64,000 bases of DNA, taken from NCBI GenBank assembly GCA_036873755.1, contig JAVTVY010018713.1:19473-83472 (forward strand), given 5' to 3'. Source of the DNA: Hanleya hanleyi (lineage: Eukaryota > Mollusca > Polyplacophora > Lepidopleurida > Hanleyidae). Below the pieces are notes generated by a model that was not told the origin of the DNA, searched no databases, and saw only the letters and a list, made by a program, of their open reading frames with translations. Shown here piece by piece: positions 56,400 through 64,000 of this stretch. Within the stretch, counting starts at the first letter, position 1. Every line of letters starts with the position of its first letter. The position numbers and the translations under genes are program-made.

Positions 56400-57070
56400 A
56401 CCTACCCGGCACCTGGACTTTTCAAAAAAATTCACCGCTTAACTTCGAGACCCCTCCCATCGTGTTCTACATGGTGAGACGTGAAAAACAAGACCAAACA
56501 ACCCATATCGCAATGAACATGTGTGAATTTCCCAGGATGGACCTATCCTCCATAGCCAGTATGGGCCTATTGGCCTAGGCCTATATACAGACCTACCCGG
56601 TACCTGGACTTTTTAAAAAATTTCACCGCTTAACTTCGAGACCCCTCCCATGGTGTTCTACATGGTGAGACGTGAAAAACAATACCAAACAATCCATATC
56701 GCAATGAACATGTGTGAATTTCCCAGTCTTGACCTATCCCCCATAGCCAGTATGGGCCCATGGGCCTATATACAGACCTCCGTGAACTTTTCAAAAAATT
56801 TCACCGCTTAACTTCGAGACCTTTCCCATCGTGTTCTACATGGCGAGACGTGAAAAACAAGACCAAACAACCCATATCGCAATGAACATGTGTGAATTTT
56901 CCAGGATGGACCTATCCCCCATAGCCAGTATGGGGCTATATGGGCCTATCCAGACCTCCGTGAGGTTTTCGAAGAATTTCACCGCTTAACTTCGGGACCC
57001 TTCCCATCGTGTTTTTCTTGGCGAGACGTGAAAAACAAGACCAAACAACCCATAGTAAAATCCAAAAAAA
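56400..57070 (+). repeat. four ~190-bp units (GAGACGTGAAAAACAAGACC)
   Basis: Each unit: TTTCACCGCTTAACTTCGAG, CCCATCGTGTTCTACATGG, GAGACGTGAAAAACAAGACC, AAACAACCCATATCGCAATG, CCCCATAGCCAGTATGGG. Diverged complementary units are at 59280-60060. Confidence 0.9.
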
Positions 57071-57189
57071 AAAATTACCCCCCCCCCCCACTCCCCCATA
57101 CCCCATACAGGCATTTCCCCGTATATTGTATAATACAGGCCCCTGTTGTAGACCACGTATTTGGGACTACTTTCTGTTCGAGGTGAAAG

Positions 57190-57845
57190 GTCCTGACCTG
57201 GTGGAGCCACTTGTCGCAACTATAGTGCACTTGATGCAAGAGTTATCTCCCCCGGCAAAATGCACGTCTATATGCTTGCTATATACTACTCCCGATCTGA
57301 TCATTGCAAGATTTCACTCAAGACCAAGTGATGTCCTATGATTACCTGGAGGACGAAGGTACATCTCACAAATCAGTTCAAATAACCCAAACAGTTTTCC
57401 GCATCTCAAAACCGGTTCTCGTCAGATCACCGAAGTTAAGCAGCGTTGAGCTCGGTCAATACTTGGATGGGTGACCGGGTGCTGTACTGACTGGGCTGAT
57501 CAGTGTCCAGAATAATAGGAACTGTGGACACTCTCGTGTTCTAGCACATGTAGGCACCGTCGTGATATGACTGAAACAATGTTGAAAACGACGTTAAATC
57601 CTACTCACTCACTCACTCACTCCGCATCTCAATAATAGGACAACTACTTGGATATGTTCCTGTTCAGATTGTTCGATCTCTCAGTAAAAGGAACCCTATC
57701 ATTGTCGAAGATGTTGGCGCTGTGCCGTTTCATATATCGAAACAAATACAGTTTAATTTGTAAAACAGGTTTGTGGATTTATACAATATGGAATGTTTTG
57801 CATTGTGTCTATGATCGATTTGAATTGTTTATGACCTAAGTAGTA
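57190..57845 (+). repeat. dispersed unit interrupted by a SINE
   Basis: Paralogue of 48660-49030; the SINE at 57410-57621 splits it exactly at CCGCATCTCAA. It lies at the centre of the large inverted repeat. Confidence 0.85.
57410..57621 (+). mobile_element. 5S-rRNA-headed SINE, complete, 11-bp target duplication
   Basis: The head TTCTCGTCAGATCACCGAAG, TTAAGCAGCGTTGAGC, TACTTGGATGGGTGACCG is 5S rRNA-like (internal pol III promoter region). The tail CGTCGTGATATGACTGAAAC, AACGACGTTAAATCC, (ACTC)n follows. CCGCATCTCAA flanks at 57399-57409 and 57622-57632. The unoccupied site is in the copy near 48801-48812 (TCGCATCTCAA). Confidence 0.92.
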
Positions 57846-58079
57846 TATAAAACACGGCACAGCGCATATTGACCTACTTTTTTGTTCCCCCTGGGGCGTA
57901 TTTGGGGCGGAACTTGATCACGTGACGATCATGTGGTCGTTGGGGGAAAATCACCTCCAGCACAAGAGAGCTCCATGCTCTGGGTGACTATAGTTCCGGC
58001 AACCTGTAACCTTTGTATTCCTCCGCGGTGATGCGGTCTGGCGGTGATTCGGTCGCGGAAAAAAGCTTCCGCGGAGAAA
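57846..58079. other. centre of the inverted repeat, unique-looking
   Basis: GC-rich stretch with GATCACGTGACGATCATGTG (57918-57937), CCTCCGCGGTGATGCGG and CTTCCGCGGAGAAA. No gene. Confidence 0.45.
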
Positions 58080-58960
58080 AAGTAGTCCCTAGATAAAATG
58101 GTCCGATTGGGTCGAGTGAGGTATCAAAGTGAAGCTTAGGTGAAGGGGCATCTAATGGGCTGGGTGTTGGATTGAACTATCGGCATTCTGCGCATGCGCG
58201 GTGGCCGAAGGGTATGGAAATAGCCGTGTTGGAGCTAGGGGAGCCACAAATGGTCCAATGGGATCGAGTGAGGTATCAAAGTGAAGCATACGTGAAGGGG
58301 CATCTGATGGGCTGGGCGTGGGGTTGAAATATCGGCATTCTGCGCATGCGCGGTGGCCCAAGGGTATGGAAATAGACGTTTTGGAGCTAGGGGAGCCCCT
58401 AATGGTCCAATGGGGTCATATGAGGTATCAAAGTGAAGCATTCGTGAAGGGGCATCCGATGGACTGGGTGTGGGGTTGAAATATCGGCATTCTGCGCATG
58501 CGCGGTGGCCAAAGGGTATGAAAATAGACGTTTTGGAGCTAGGGGAGCCCCTAATGGTCAAATGGGATCGAGTGAGGTATCAAAGTGAAGCTTATGTGAA
58601 GGGGCATCTGATGGGCTGGGTGTGAGGTTGAAATAGCGGCATTCTGCGCATGCGCGGTGGCCGAAGGGTATGGAAATAGATGTTTTGGAGCTAGGGGAGC
58701 CCCTAATGGTCCAATGGGGTCATATGAGGTATCAATGTGAAGCATTCATGAAGGGGCATCTAATGGGCTGGGTGTGGGGTTGAAATATCGGCATTCTGCG
58801 CATGCGCGGTGGCCAAAGGGTATGAAAATAGCCGTTTTGGAGCTAGGGGAGCCCCTAATAGTCAATGGGGTCGAGTGAGGTATCAAAGTGAAGCAATCGT
58901 GAAGGGGCATCTGATGGGTTGGGTGTGCGGTAGGAATATCATTCTGCGCATGCGCAGACG
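58080..58960 (-). repeat. six NRF1-box satellite monomers, period ~152 bp
   Basis: Each unit has TGCGCATGCGC, GGTGGCC.AAGGGTATG, GTTTTGGAGCTAGGGGAGCC, CCAATGGG.TCGAGTGAGGTA, TCAAAGTGAAGC, GAAGGGGCATCTGATGGGCT. Boxes fall near 58189, 58341, 58494, 58646, 58798 and 58945. Units are homogeneous, so this block was amplified recently. Polarity is opposite to 41-56 kb. Confidence 0.95.
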
Positions 58961-59099
58961 CAATGCGGAGCTCTCGTCCAATCAGAAGCGAGTATTTCAA
59001 ATCCGTCACAGAGCTCTCAGCCAATCAGAAGCGAGTATTTCGACCCGGTGCATTATGGGCCATATCCAAGATGGCGGCACGTATGTTCAAGATGGCGGC
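58945..59099 (+). promoter_or_regulatory. clustered NRF1, CCAAT and YY1 motifs, promoter-like
   Basis: In 155 bp: TGCGCATGCGCA (58945-58956), CCAATCAGA (58978-58986 and 59021-59029), GCATTATGGGC (59050-59060) and AAGATGGCGGC (59068-59078 and 59089-59099). NRF1, NF-Y and sense-strand YY1 motifs in this order are typical of metazoan housekeeping core promoters, with YY1 sites near or just after the start site. Predicted transcription is to the right; no conserved downstream ORF is evident. Confidence 0.5.
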
Positions 59100-59269
59100 A
59101 CATCCGGTGTCGAAAACTGGCCATTTCGTCGGGATGTGGTCACCTAGTGTCGAAAACTGGACCTTGTATGCGTCCTGCTAGACGTTTTGGAGCTAGGGGA
59201 GCCCCTAATGGGCCGATGGAGCTTTATGAGGTATCAAAGTGAAGTATATTTCAAGCATGGGTGGGTGCA

Positions 59270-60060
59270 TGTAAAATTTTTCCTTAAAAAATACGGAACA
59301 CGGACTTTATCCTAAATTACGTGAAAATGCCTATATGGGGTATGGGGGGTATAGGACCATCCTGGGAAACCTACTTCTCGACATTTGCGGTATAGGTTGT
59401 GGGGTCTCGTTTTCTTAGTCTCGTCAAGACAAACATGATAGGAAGTGTCCCGCAGCGAATCGGTGAAATTTTTGAAAAAGTACGATATAGCCCCATATAG
59501 TCCCATACTGGGGGTATAGGATCAATGTTTGTCCCCCTGGGAAACCTACTTCTATACATTTGCGGTAGGGTTGTTTGGATTTGTTTTTCACGTCTCGTCA
59601 TTTAGAACATGATAGGAAGTGTCCCGGCACGAATCGGTGAAATTTTTGAAAAAGTACGATATAGCCCCATATAGTCCCATACTGGGGGTATAGGATCAAT
59701 GTTTGTCCCCCTGGGAAACGTACTTCTATACATTTGCGGTAGGGTTGTGGGGTCTCGTTTTCTTAGTCTCGTCATTTAGAACATGATAGGAAGTGTCCCG
59801 GAGCGAATCGATGAAATTTTTGAAAAAAGTCACCGAGACCCATATAGACCCATACTGGGGGTATAGGATCAATGTTTGTCCCCTGGGAAATCTACTTCTA
59901 TACATTTGCGGTAGGGTTGTTTGGATTTGTTTTTCACGTCTCGTCATTTAGAACACGATAGGAAGTGTCCCGGAGCGAATCGGTGAAATTTTTGAAAAAA
60001 GTCACCGAGGCCTGGGTAGGCCCATAGGCCTATACTGCATGGCTATGGGTGCATAGGGCC
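59270..60060 (-). repeat. four units complementary to the 56400-57070 array
   Basis: GGTGAAATTTTTGAAAAAG, TTTGTTTTTCACGTCTCGTC, AACATGATAGGAAGTGTCCC, CATACTGGGGGTATAGGATC. Unit period about 170-190 bp. Internally more homogeneous than their left-arm partners. Confidence 0.9.
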
Positions 60061-60640
60061 ATACGGGGTGGACATATTGGAGTCTAGGTGAGTCCCTAAT
60101 GGTCCAATGGGGTCGAGTGAGGTCTTATTTTGAAGCTATCGTGGAGGAGCACTTGACTACACTAATGGTTCGTCCGTGTTCAATAGTGTGCGCATGCGCA
60201 GCCTGGCCCGTATTATAGTAAGTAGGCATTTTGGGGGTATGTGGATGTGTGTTTGGGTTAGAGATGGGCTATTCACTGTTCGAATGGGTCGTGTGAGGTA
60301 TCAATGTGAAGCTTGTGTGGGGTAGAGTCAGAATGGCGTGTTTTTAAATGCATGTCGCGTCAATATGCGCATGCGCAGTCTGGCCGTAGTAGAGAAATCA
60401 GGCATTTTGGGGGGGTATGTGGGTGTGTGTTTGGGGTAGAGATGGACCCCTATGGGTCCGAATGGGTCGTGGAAGGTGTCAAAGTGAAGCTTGTGTGGGT
60501 TAGAGTCAGAATGGTGTGTTTTTAAGTGCAAGTCGCGTTAATCTGCGCATGCGCAGTTGGTTGTAGTAAGTAAAGTGGCCATTTTGGGGCAGTACATGAA
60601 GGTATTTGGGGTCGAGATGGGCTATTCACGGTTCGAATGC
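60061..60640 (-). repeat. NRF1-box satellite monomers, period ~178 bp
   Basis: TGCGCATGCGCA at about 60190, 60368 and 60545, each followed by GTAGTAAGTA or GTAGTAGAGA, GGCATTTTGGGG, GTGTGTTTGGG.TAGAGATGG, TCGAATGGGTCGTG.(A/G)AGGT.TCAA.GTGAAGCT. Confidence 0.92.
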
Positions 60641-61390
60641 GTCCTGGAAGGTGTCATCTTGTAGCTCTCGGGGTGTAGACCCCGATTTGAGGGCTGTTCA
60701 CGTCACCTGTGACGTCATCGGTGACGTCATCAGTACGAGTAATAAGTAAAGTGGGTATTTTGGGGCAGTGAAAGGAAGGTATTTTGGTGTAGAGATGGTC
60801 CATCCTTGGTCCGAATGCGTCCTGGGAGGTGTCATTTTGTAGCTCTCGGGGTGTAGACCCCGATTTGGGGGCTGTTCACAGCATCTGTGACGTCATTGGT
60901 GACGTCATCAGTACGAGTAGTAGCGAAAGTGTGCATTTTGGGGCAGTGAAGGAAGGTATTTGGGGTAGGGATGCTTCATCCTCAGTCCGAATGCGTCGTG
61001 TGGGGTGTCATCTTGTAGTTTTCGGCGTGCAGACCTCGATTTGAGGACTGTCCACAGCATCTGTGACGTCATTGGTGACGTCATCAGTAGGAGTAGTAGC
61101 GAAAGTGAGCATTTTGGGGCAGTGAAAGATGGTATTTGGTGTAGAGATGGACCATCCTTGGTCCGAATGCGTCATGGGAGGTGTCATGTTGTAGCTCTCG
61201 GGGTGTAGACCCCAATTTGAGGGATAGCCACAGCATCTGTGACGTCATTGGTGACGTCATCAGTACGAGTAGTAGCGAAAGTGGGCATTTTTTATCAGTG
61301 AAGGTTGTTATTTGGTGTAGACATGGACCATCCGCGGTGCGAATGCGTCGTGTGAGGTGTCATCTTGTAGCAACGCCCACCAACGCCATT
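60641..61390 (-). repeat. CRE-box satellite monomers, period ~176 bp
   Basis: Four units with paired GTGACGTCAT..GTGACGTCATCAGTA (near 60708, 60885, 61061, 61238), then GTAGTAGCGAAAGTG, CATTTTGGGGCAGTGAA, AGAGATGG.CCATCC.TGGTCC, GAATGCGTC.TG.GAGGTGTCA and CTCTCGGGGTGTAGACC. Same scaffold and period as the NRF1 monomers next door, with the palindrome exchanged. The four ~70-codon plus-strand frames are repeat artefacts. Confidence 0.95.
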
Positions 61391-61606
61391 CTGAATGCTT
61401 CAACGCCCTGGTGAAATAGCTCAGAAGCTCTGATATTCCATGGAATTGTCATTAATTCTTCGAAATGCAGTGGCGCCCGTCAACGCCCGTCGTTACACCT
61501 TAACACTCTAACATAACGCCATGATATAGACCGGAGAGAGAACAACAACAGCAACAACAACAACAAGGATGACACATGAGAGAACAACAACAACAAGAAG
61601 TTTTTT
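61391..61606. repeat. junction with (CAA)n runs
   Basis: 61430-61530 includes CGCCCGTCAACGCCCGTCGT and TTAACACTCTAACATAACGCC, complementary to 55115-55215. 61541-61601 holds (CAACAA)n and AGAACAACAACAACAAGAAG runs. Confidence 0.75.
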
Positions 61607-61613
61607 CATATAG

Positions 61614-61665
61614 TTTATTCTCCCCAATGTTACATCATACCCACGCTGGGGGAGCCGCGTTGGGT
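61614..61665 (-). terminator. 3'-end module: hairpin with GGCTCCCCCA loop and AATAAA
   Basis: On the minus strand ACCCAACGC-GGCTCCCCCA-GCGTGGGT (61665-61639; one bulged A), 19 nt, then AATAAA (61619-61614). It lies about 230-280 nt after the stop of the intact zinc-finger gene, with another AATAAA at 61818-61813 just after the upstream hairpin (61865-61838). Same order and spacing as the orphan copy at 42492-42709. Confidence 0.75.
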
Positions 61666-61896
61666 ATGTTTACAACTCAAAAAGACTCTTGCCCAATCAG
61701 AGGCCACCATTTGTATCTGTCATATTCGTTTCTGTCCGTTAGATGTATTCTTGTCTAATCAGAAGTCTCCATTTCAGAAAGTTCCATCTTCGGCCATGTT
61801 CGCTCTGAACCGTTTATTCTAATCATCGGCGGGCAGGCCAGGATACCGTTAAGGCAACATATCCTCAGATAGTTGTTTGCGCATTCTGAGTATTCA

Positions 61897-62838
61897 TCAG
61901 TGCACGAGTGACGCATTCAACCGATGGCAGTGGTGGATCAGCTTGGTAAGGAAAAACGTAACATTGGTCACCCTCTTCACTGTCCACTTGGTGTTGGGTC
62001 GTTGTTGTTGGGCCCATCCCAACACATCCAATTGTTCCACTTGATCCAGTATCATCTCTAGTGACCTCCGGTCATTGATGGTAAACGGTTGGTCGTACAC
62101 AGGGTGGATGGCACTGGAATAGAAATAGCACAATTCACCCGTCACCTTATGGCATAAGATGTAACCAAATGCTACATTTAATGTGAAGGCCGTAGGTTGG
62201 TCATTGAAGATGGTTTTCACGTAGCTACGTAGACGGGTGAGCTTGGTCAGTGGGAAATTGTAGATATCTTGAATAGGGTGATGACGGTGGAAACAGTGCC
62301 GTGTCATGGTCCAATGGCGCCGAGAGATGTCACTCTCTGGATGATATTCGGGTAAGAGATCGCTAGGAACATTTATGGGCTCGTCCAGAAAATGTTCGAT
62401 GTATGACGTATGACTCGAAACCGTAACGGTGGGGTCCGGCTGGAAATCCAGGCTCTTCCCAACTGTGGGTATAGGCGGGCTCTCCGTCATCGCATCACCA
62501 GTGGCGTTCGTCTCCCCGGGCTTTTCTTCACTGGGTCTGACCTTCCGCGGCTCCTCTTCAGTAGGAAGTTGTCGCCAAAACCGTGGAGACGGGACATGAA
62601 TCAAACGCTGATGCCGTCTTAACTGACTGCGTCGTTTGAAGAGTTCACCACAATCCTTACATTGTTCCGTCGTGCCCTCGTGGACTGAGCGTTCGTGGCG
62701 CAGTAAATGATCCTCCCGATTAAATGACCGCGCGCAGGTTATACAAGTATGTCGTGCACCGTTGTGGATGGAGGCCTCGTGGCGTCGTAAATCTTCTGGG
62801 CGAGTAAATGACTTCTGGCAAGTTGTGCAAGTGAACAT
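61897..62838 (-). CDS. three-C2H2 zinc-finger protein, intronless, multicopy
   Basis: 313-residue intact frame from ATG at 62838. Residues 1-80 hold three fingers of form C-x2-C-x12-H-x4-H. Helix positions -1,2,3,6 are R,E,D,R; R,D,H,R; and R,S,Q,R. Residues ~85-175 are a low-complexity acidic/proline linker. Residues ~175-313 form a conserved-looking domain: HCFHRHHPI, FTLNVAFGYILCH, GELCYFYSSAIHP, then RPNTKWTVKRVTNVTFF. I have seen the (F/L)NVAFG..L...TGEL.YF.SS and RPNTKW...VTN.TF patterns in multicopy proteins of marine invertebrates encoded by mobile or virus-like DNA; the family name is uncertain. A TATA box lies 46-53 bases upstream and a 3' module follows. A second copy starts 1.14 kb further right in tandem. 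The product is expected to be nuclear and DNA-binding; role unknown. Confidence 0.85.
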   Translation of the reverse strand: MFTCTTCQKSFTRPEDLRRHEASIHNGARHTCITCARSFNREDHLLRHERSVHEGTTEQCKDCGELFKRRSQLRRHQRLIHVPSPRFWRQLPTEEEPRKVRPSEEKPGETNATGDAMTESPPIPTVGKSLDFQPDPTVTVSSHTSYIEHFLDEPINVPSDLLPEYHPESDISRRHWTMTRHCFHRHHPIQDIYNFPLTKLTRLRSYVKTIFNDQPTAFTLNVAFGYILCHKVTGELCYFYSSAIHPVYDQPFTINDRRSLEMILDQVEQLDVLGWAQQQRPNTKWTVKRVTNVTFFLTKLIHHCHRLNASLVH

Positions 62839-62883
62839 CTTGGTGGTTGACAGAGTGTCTGATGAAACGGCAAGGCCGCTTCC

Positions 62884-62891
62884 CTTTTATA
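62884..62891 (-). promoter_or_regulatory. TATA box of the zinc-finger gene
   Basis: The minus strand reads GCTATAAAAGGGAAGC, a consensus TATA box. A start ~30 nt downstream would fall near 62860 (TTTCATCAGAC, Inr-like), leaving a 5' UTR of only about 20 nt. The spacer between the tandem copies is therefore a compact promoter. Confidence 0.75.
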
Positions 62892-63001
62892 GCACGCTAG
62901 CTGTTGATCTATTTTAGCACACTCAGTTCAACTACCTACCGGATGTAGACTGTTTCTAATCGTCATCGGGCAGGCCAGGATACCGTTGAGGAAACATATC
63001 C

Positions 63002-63983
63002 TCAGATAGTTGTTTGTGCATTCTGAGTATCTATCAGTGCATGGGTGAATACTTTCATCCGATGGGGGTGGTGGGTCAGTTTAACCACGAAGAACGTAAC
63101 ATTGGTGACCCTCTCCACTATCCACTCGGTGTTGGGACGCTGTTCATAGGCCCATTCCAAGGGATCCACAGTGTCCAGTTGGGCCAGCATCGTCTCTAGC
63201 GACGCCCGATTGGTGATTGTGAAAGGATGGTCGTACACTGGGTTGATGGCACTGGAATAAAAATAGCACAATTCACGCGTCATCTTATGGCATAAGATGT
63301 ACCCAAATGCTATATTTAATGAACGTAGGTTGGTCATTGAAGATGGCTTCCACGTAGCTGCGTTGACGGGCGAGGTCGGTCAGTCGGAAATTGTACAAGT
63401 TCAATATAGGGCGATGACGGTGGAAGCAGTGTCGGATCATGGACCAATGGTGTCGATACATCTCACTCACTGGATGATCTTCGGGTAAGAGATCGCTGGG
63501 AACATCCACCGCATCTTCCAGAAAATGTTCGTTGTTGTCAGGCGTATGACTGGAAACAGTAATGCTAGAGACCGGCTGGATATCTAGGCTCTTCTGAGCT
63601 GTGGATATAGGCGGGCTCTCCGTGATCGCATCACCAGTGGCATTCTTCTCCCCGGGTTCATCTTCAGTGGATCTGTCCCCCCTGGGTGCCTCTTTAGTGG
63701 AAAGTTGTCCCTCATGCCGTGGTGACGGACCATGAATCAAACGCTCATGCCGTTTTAACTGACTCGGTCGTCTGAAGAGTTGACTACATTCTTCGCATGG
63801 ACGCTTGGGTGGCCCATGAATTGAACGTTCATGGCGCTGTAAATGATCTGGGCGCTGAAACGACAGTGTAGGCCTACATATCGTACAGCTATACCGGGCA
63901 GTTCCATCGTGCTTGGTAGCCTCATGGCGGCGCAAGTCGTGCCGGCGAGTGAATGATTTCGAGCACGCAGTACAAGTGAACAT
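63002..63983 (-). pseudogene. second tandem zinc-finger gene copy, frameshifted
   Basis: ATG at 63983. Fingers 1 and 3 are standard; finger 2 has 14 instead of 12 residues between the second Cys and first His. The DNA-contact positions of fingers 2 and 3 keep R,D,H,R and R,S,Q,R; finger 1 has R,H,D,R. The frame runs 232 codons then shifts: relative to the intact copy 5 bp are missing near 63320-63326 (ATTTAAT-GAACGTAGG). The C-terminal domain continues in another frame to about 63002. Its 3' flank has the GAGGATA...TATCCTGG hairpin but not the GGCTCCCCCA hairpin, and runs straight into the promoter of the next copy. It could be a pseudogene or contain a sequencing error. Its own TATA box would lie beyond the window edge. 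Confidence 0.8.
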
Positions 63984-64000
63984 CTTGGTGGTTGACAGAG

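Larger units (their letters stand above)
55110..57120 (+). repeat. left arm of a large decayed inverted repeat
   Basis: Order of blocks: GCGTTATG/GGGCGTTAAGG piece (55115-55220), NRF1/CRE monomers (55340-55370, 55890-56340), then four ~190-bp units (56400-57070). The complementary blocks occur in mirrored order at 61545-58080. Internal arrays differ in copy number. Confidence 0.75.

Noticed and set aside
57410..57500. Genuine 5S rRNA gene
   Set aside because: Only part of the 5S sequence is present, it continues into a SINE body and tail, and it has a target-site duplication.
58235..59024. Series of minus-strand ORFs with TAHAQNADIS and PLAPKRLFPYP
   Set aside because: Translations of the ~152-bp satellite monomers; the same peptide recurs with each unit and no gene signals accompany them.

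Overview
The window looks like a repeat-dense molluscan nuclear genome, most likely a gastropod. The evidence is spliced genes with GT-AG introns and AATAAA signals, AT-rich intergenic DNA, a 5S-rRNA-headed SINE and several SINE 3' tails ending in (ACTC)n preceded by a 'CGTCGTGATATGACTGAAA...CGACGTTAAAT' body (a pattern I associate with vetigastropod and limpet DNA), and numerous MITEs. There is no operon structure, prokaryotic feature or CRISPR array. The exact species cannot be read from the sequence. All homology calls are from pattern recognition, not searches.

Genes are few. (i) 1026-4521 (+) holds the last two coding exons of a small secreted-type protein resembling the meteorin fold, joined across a 3.1 kb intron full of MITEs. 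(ii) 35125-37559 (+) is a voltage-gated K+ channel of the Shaw/Kv3 type in two coding exons, with a T1 domain carrying a complete zinc motif, TVGYGD filter, unusual S4 and unusual S6. (iii) 61897-63983 (-) is a tandem pair of intronless three-C2H2-finger genes, one intact with a textbook TATA box and one frameshifted; the array probably continues past the right edge. Remnants include a reverse transcriptase element (8.6-10.2 kb, -), an L1-type LINE (32.8-33.9 kb, +), a RecQ-type helicase fragment (25.7 kb, +), and an inverted pair of unrecognised gene fragments (22.6 and 24.5 kb).

The left 35 kb is a patchwork of terminal-inverted-repeat elements. A striking number share one architecture: short terminal inverted repeats enclosing an array of a short palindrome, a different palindrome in each element (10.5, 15.3, 18.7-21.9, 23.9 and 34.2 kb). 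One element (25453-26296) has about 90-bp TIRs, a 9-bp target duplication and a captured helicase fragment; two copies of the unoccupied target are present at 6 kb.

The right part (38.3-61.5 kb) is built largely from a very diverged satellite of about 150-180 bp. Monomers carry a TGCGCATGCGCA (NRF1-like) and/or TGACGTCA (CRE) palindrome. Polarity reverses near 40 kb and near 57.7 kb, so the region contains two large decayed inverted repeats. Inside it lie a 2.6-3.8 kb segmental duplication (44.3-48.1 and 51.5-54.1 kb), whose two copies document precise insertions by difference; a perfect-looking 544-bp palindrome with 9-bp target duplication (43.4-43.9 kb); CTCF-motif-bearing tandem repeats (49-51 kb); minisatellites; and a promoter-like cluster of NRF1, CCAAT and YY1 motifs at 58.95-59.10 kb. 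A 3'-end module (two hairpins plus poly(A) signal) downstream of the zinc-finger genes has an orphan copy at 42.5 kb with a covarying stem base pair.
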